From NCBI RefSeq assembly GCF_004122115.1, contig NZ_SBKP01000017.1, positions 1 through 43,922 of the forward strand: a DNA stretch of 43,922 bases, written 5' to 3'. The DNA is from Sphingobium fluviale (GTDB lineage Bacteria; Pseudomonadota; Alphaproteobacteria; Sphingomonadales; Sphingomonadaceae). Of this stretch, positions 42,694 through 43,922 are shown piece by piece. Under the pieces are notes generated by a model. The model was not told the origin of the DNA, made no database searches, and saw only the letters and a list, made by a program, of their open reading frames with translations. Each line of letters opens with the position of its first letter. Within the stretch, counting starts at the first letter, position 1. Position numbers and translations under genes: made by a program.

Positions 42694-43106
42694 CAATCGC
42701 CCCACGGATTGATGAGGTCGAGACCAGTCGCTTCAAAGTCCCGAATATTTCGCGTGACCAGCGTCAGACCATAGACCGCGGCGATGCCCGCGATCTGCGC
42801 ATCCATCCGCGACATTGGTCGACCGGCGCGCGCGCTCACGCCGTGCAGTTCGCCCGCCATCTCCGCCGACGCCCGGTCGAAGGCGTAGACGCGCGGACCG
42901 AACCGGCTGATCGCCCGCTCGATCGTCCCGAGCAACTCGTCACGCCGCCGACCATCGGGCAACTGCGCAAGGCCCAGGCGCAACTCGAAGATCGCCACGG
43001 TCGATATGCCGGCGTCTCCGATATGAAGATTCGCCCAGCGCCGGACGCCGTCATTGGGCGCGCGCTGCGCGAATTCGGAAATGAAATTGGTGTCGACCAG
43101 ATACAT
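42693..43106 (-). CDS. vapC: VapC/FitB-type PIN toxin
   Basis: A protein of 137 residues with the PIN acidic residues D5 (YLVDTNFIS), E41 (AIFELRLG), D102 (SRMDAQIA) and D123 (NIRDFEATG). Its start overlaps the antitoxin stop by one base (TAATG), and its stop overlaps the recombinase start by one base. Intact ribonuclease toxin by sequence. Different from the VapC at 27372, so the modules carry non-identical TA pairs. Confidence 0.9.
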   Translation of the reverse strand: MYLVDTNFISEFAQRAPNDGVRRWANLHIGDAGISTVAIFELRLGLAQLPDGRRRDELLGTIERAISRFGPRVYAFDRASAEMAGELHGVSARAGRPMSRMDAQIAGIAAVYGLTLVTRNIRDFEATGLDLINPWGD

Positions 43107-43396
43107 TAGTCGAACGTCGGCAACGGCCGATCGGGCAGTGTTCGCTCGGCGACAATCCGGTCCATGATGTCCGCAAAATCCTCATAGCCCGGACGGGTGA
43201 TGCGCACCAGCCAGTCGCCGAACGGCTCCTGCGCATCGGGGTTCTGCGCATCGGCGTGCGCGGTCGCGTCGAGAATCTGGCGCAGTTCCTCTTCCAGGCT
43301 GTGCTTGTTGCGCATGGCGCGGGCGACGAGGCGCGACTTGGTTTCCTCGGACAGATTGCGGACGACGACGCTGGCGATGACACGGCTCCTTTGCAC
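43106..43396 (-). CDS. vapB: FitA/VapB-type RHH antitoxin
   Basis: Up to 96 residues from a GTG at 43396. An AAGGAG lies inside the first codons, so the true start may be slightly downstream, near I-A-S-V-V-V-R-N-L. A FitA-like ribbon-helix-helix is clear (VVVRNLSEETKSRLVARAMR, then H-S-L-E-E-E-L-R-Q-I-L); the C-terminal half would bind the toxin. First gene of the vapB-vapC-int unit, with the dyad 76 nt upstream. Confidence 0.85.
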   Translation of the reverse strand: MQRSRVIASVVVRNLSEETKSRLVARAMRNKHSLEEELRQILDATAHADAQNPDAQEPFGDWLVRITRPGYEDFADIMDRIVAERTLPDRPLPTFD

Positions 43397-43472
43397 GGCC
43401 TTTTAGCATCGACGCCCTCGTCCCGCAACCATTTTGATTGCTTGCTATCAGATCTAAGCCCAACATTTGCTT

Positions 43473-43496
43473 ATGTGATAAGTGCAATTATCACAT
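43473..43496. promoter_or_regulatory. 24-bp dyad, module 3 (Xer/dif-like or operator)
   Basis: A perfect dyad with arms ATGTGATAA and TTATCACAT around GTGCAA. The 6-nt centre and ATAA/TTAT inner ends match the geometry of Xer core sites. It lies between the divergent vapBC-int and DUF1612-like genes. Confidence 0.65.
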
Positions 43497-43556
43497 GTGC
43501 ATTTGCAGGACGTCCCAGCACTTGTGCAGTGTTTGGCACTTCACTACACATCAGGC

Positions 43557-43802
43557 ATGGATCCGCTCGCAGAATTTGCTCTTGATGACGACGCTTCCGG
43601 CGAAGAGGCCGCGCTGGCCGAGGCGTCCTGCGCGCTTGTTCTGGGACGGCTCGACGGACTGGTCGCGGGCCTCTCAGATGACGAAAAGACGTTGTTTTGC
43701 ATGCACTTGCTCCGCAAGACACTGATCACCGCGCTGCTGCAATCGGGGTTCACCGATGCCGAAATGCGCTTCGATCACTGGTTCGCAGGGCTCAGTTGTT
43801 GA
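43557..43802 (+). pseudogene. DUF1612-type protein, N-terminal fragment cut by IS21
   Basis: 81 residues from ATG 43557, ending in Cys and a stop supplied by the IS terminus (TGTTGA at 43797). The segment ALAEASCALVLGRLDGLV and, after a gap, L-I-T-A-L-L-Q-S-G-F-x-x-x-E and F-A-G-L lines up with the N-terminus of the DUF1612 protein at 25901 (AAIASCTASISRLDARI, then ARALQLQSAEVDE and W-G-C-G-L). It has the same position relative to the dyad. The C-terminal helix-turn-helix is lost. Confidence 0.55.
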
Positions 43803-43922
43803 TTTTCATTGAGAGTTGACCCGGTGTGGGGAGTAATTTCCACTGAGAAGTGACCCATGTTTGAACGCTTCCCTGTCTTTGGTGATCAGGGGATATTGGA
43901 GTGTTGGACATGGCGTTATTGA
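43797..43922 (+). mobile_element. IS21-family left end
   Basis: Exact inverted copy of 2-127. It starts TGTTGATTTTCATTGAGAG at the junction with the DUF1612-type fragment and runs into the presumed istA start. The rest of the element is outside the window. Confidence 0.75.
43910..43922 (+). CDS. istA: start of IS21-type istA transposase (partial)
   Basis: ATG at 43910 with ATTGGAG before it, reading M-A-L-L and then leaving the window. Mirror image of the start at 14-1. Confidence 0.4.

Noticed and set aside
1..43922. CRISPR arrays, tRNA or rRNA genes
   Set aside because: No regular direct-repeat and spacer array, cloverleaf or rRNA signature was noticed on either strand by eye. A tRNAscan or CRISPR-finder run would settle it.

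Overview
The window is GC-rich accessory DNA, best read as part of a plasmid from a sphingomonad-type alphaproteobacterium (Sphingobium/Novosphingobium/Sphingopyxis-like). This is inference from gene content: a parA-parB-repA cassette with an RPA-family initiator, ArdC anti-restriction proteins, a 704-residue ParB-like protein, several type II toxin-antitoxin pairs, tyrosine recombinases with DUF1612-type proteins, and a mosaic of IS21, IS66 and Tn3 elements. Both window ends are the same 126-bp IS21-type terminus in inverted orientation (2-127 and 43797-43922). Each supplies the stop codon of a truncated gene.

Layout. 122-6451 (minus strand): an SbcD/YhaO-like phosphoesterase, an SbcC/YhaN-like ATPase and a truncated PLD/SNF2-type helicase. 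6664-8301: two ardC genes meeting tail to tail, both lacking their C-termini. 8383-13000: the large ParB-like gene, an arginase-family gene, a PAS protein and a broken NAD(P)H-quinone reductase. 13018-17724 (plus): a second, diverged phosphoesterase/ATPase pair. 18089-19925: a RelB/ParE-type TA pair, an internally deleted DarT-like remnant and a CHC2/Toprim primase-like protein. 20487-25160: the replication and partition core (parA, parB, repA). It has two copies of a perfect 16-bp palindrome (candidate parS) bracketing repA, and about eleven 18-bp iterons forming a probable oriV.

25901-29272: a DUF1612 protein, a 33-bp dyad, vapBC, a small unknown gene and a tyrosine recombinase. 29470-34214: a stress/regulatory block with NnrS, a collapsed two-component system, two PepSY proteins, a zf-TFIIB protein, TerC and a broken Usp-like start. 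34215-35195: an IS66 remnant. 35292-40472: a complete Tn3-family transposon with 38-bp terminal repeats and an unknown 457-residue passenger. 40473-43802: a second and a third copy of the recombinase module, one cut by Tn3 and one cut by the terminal IS21.

The most unusual pattern is the thrice-repeated module: [DUF1612] - dyad with a core of ATAA, 6-7 nt and TTAT - 76-77 nt - [vapBC and/or tyrosine recombinase]. The dyads look like Xer/dif sites or shared operators. They suggest a family of small recombinase cassettes carrying addiction genes. Also notable are the ardC tail-to-tail joint, the duplicated leader placed divergently before the zf-TFIIB and terC genes, and the two SbcCD-like pairs.
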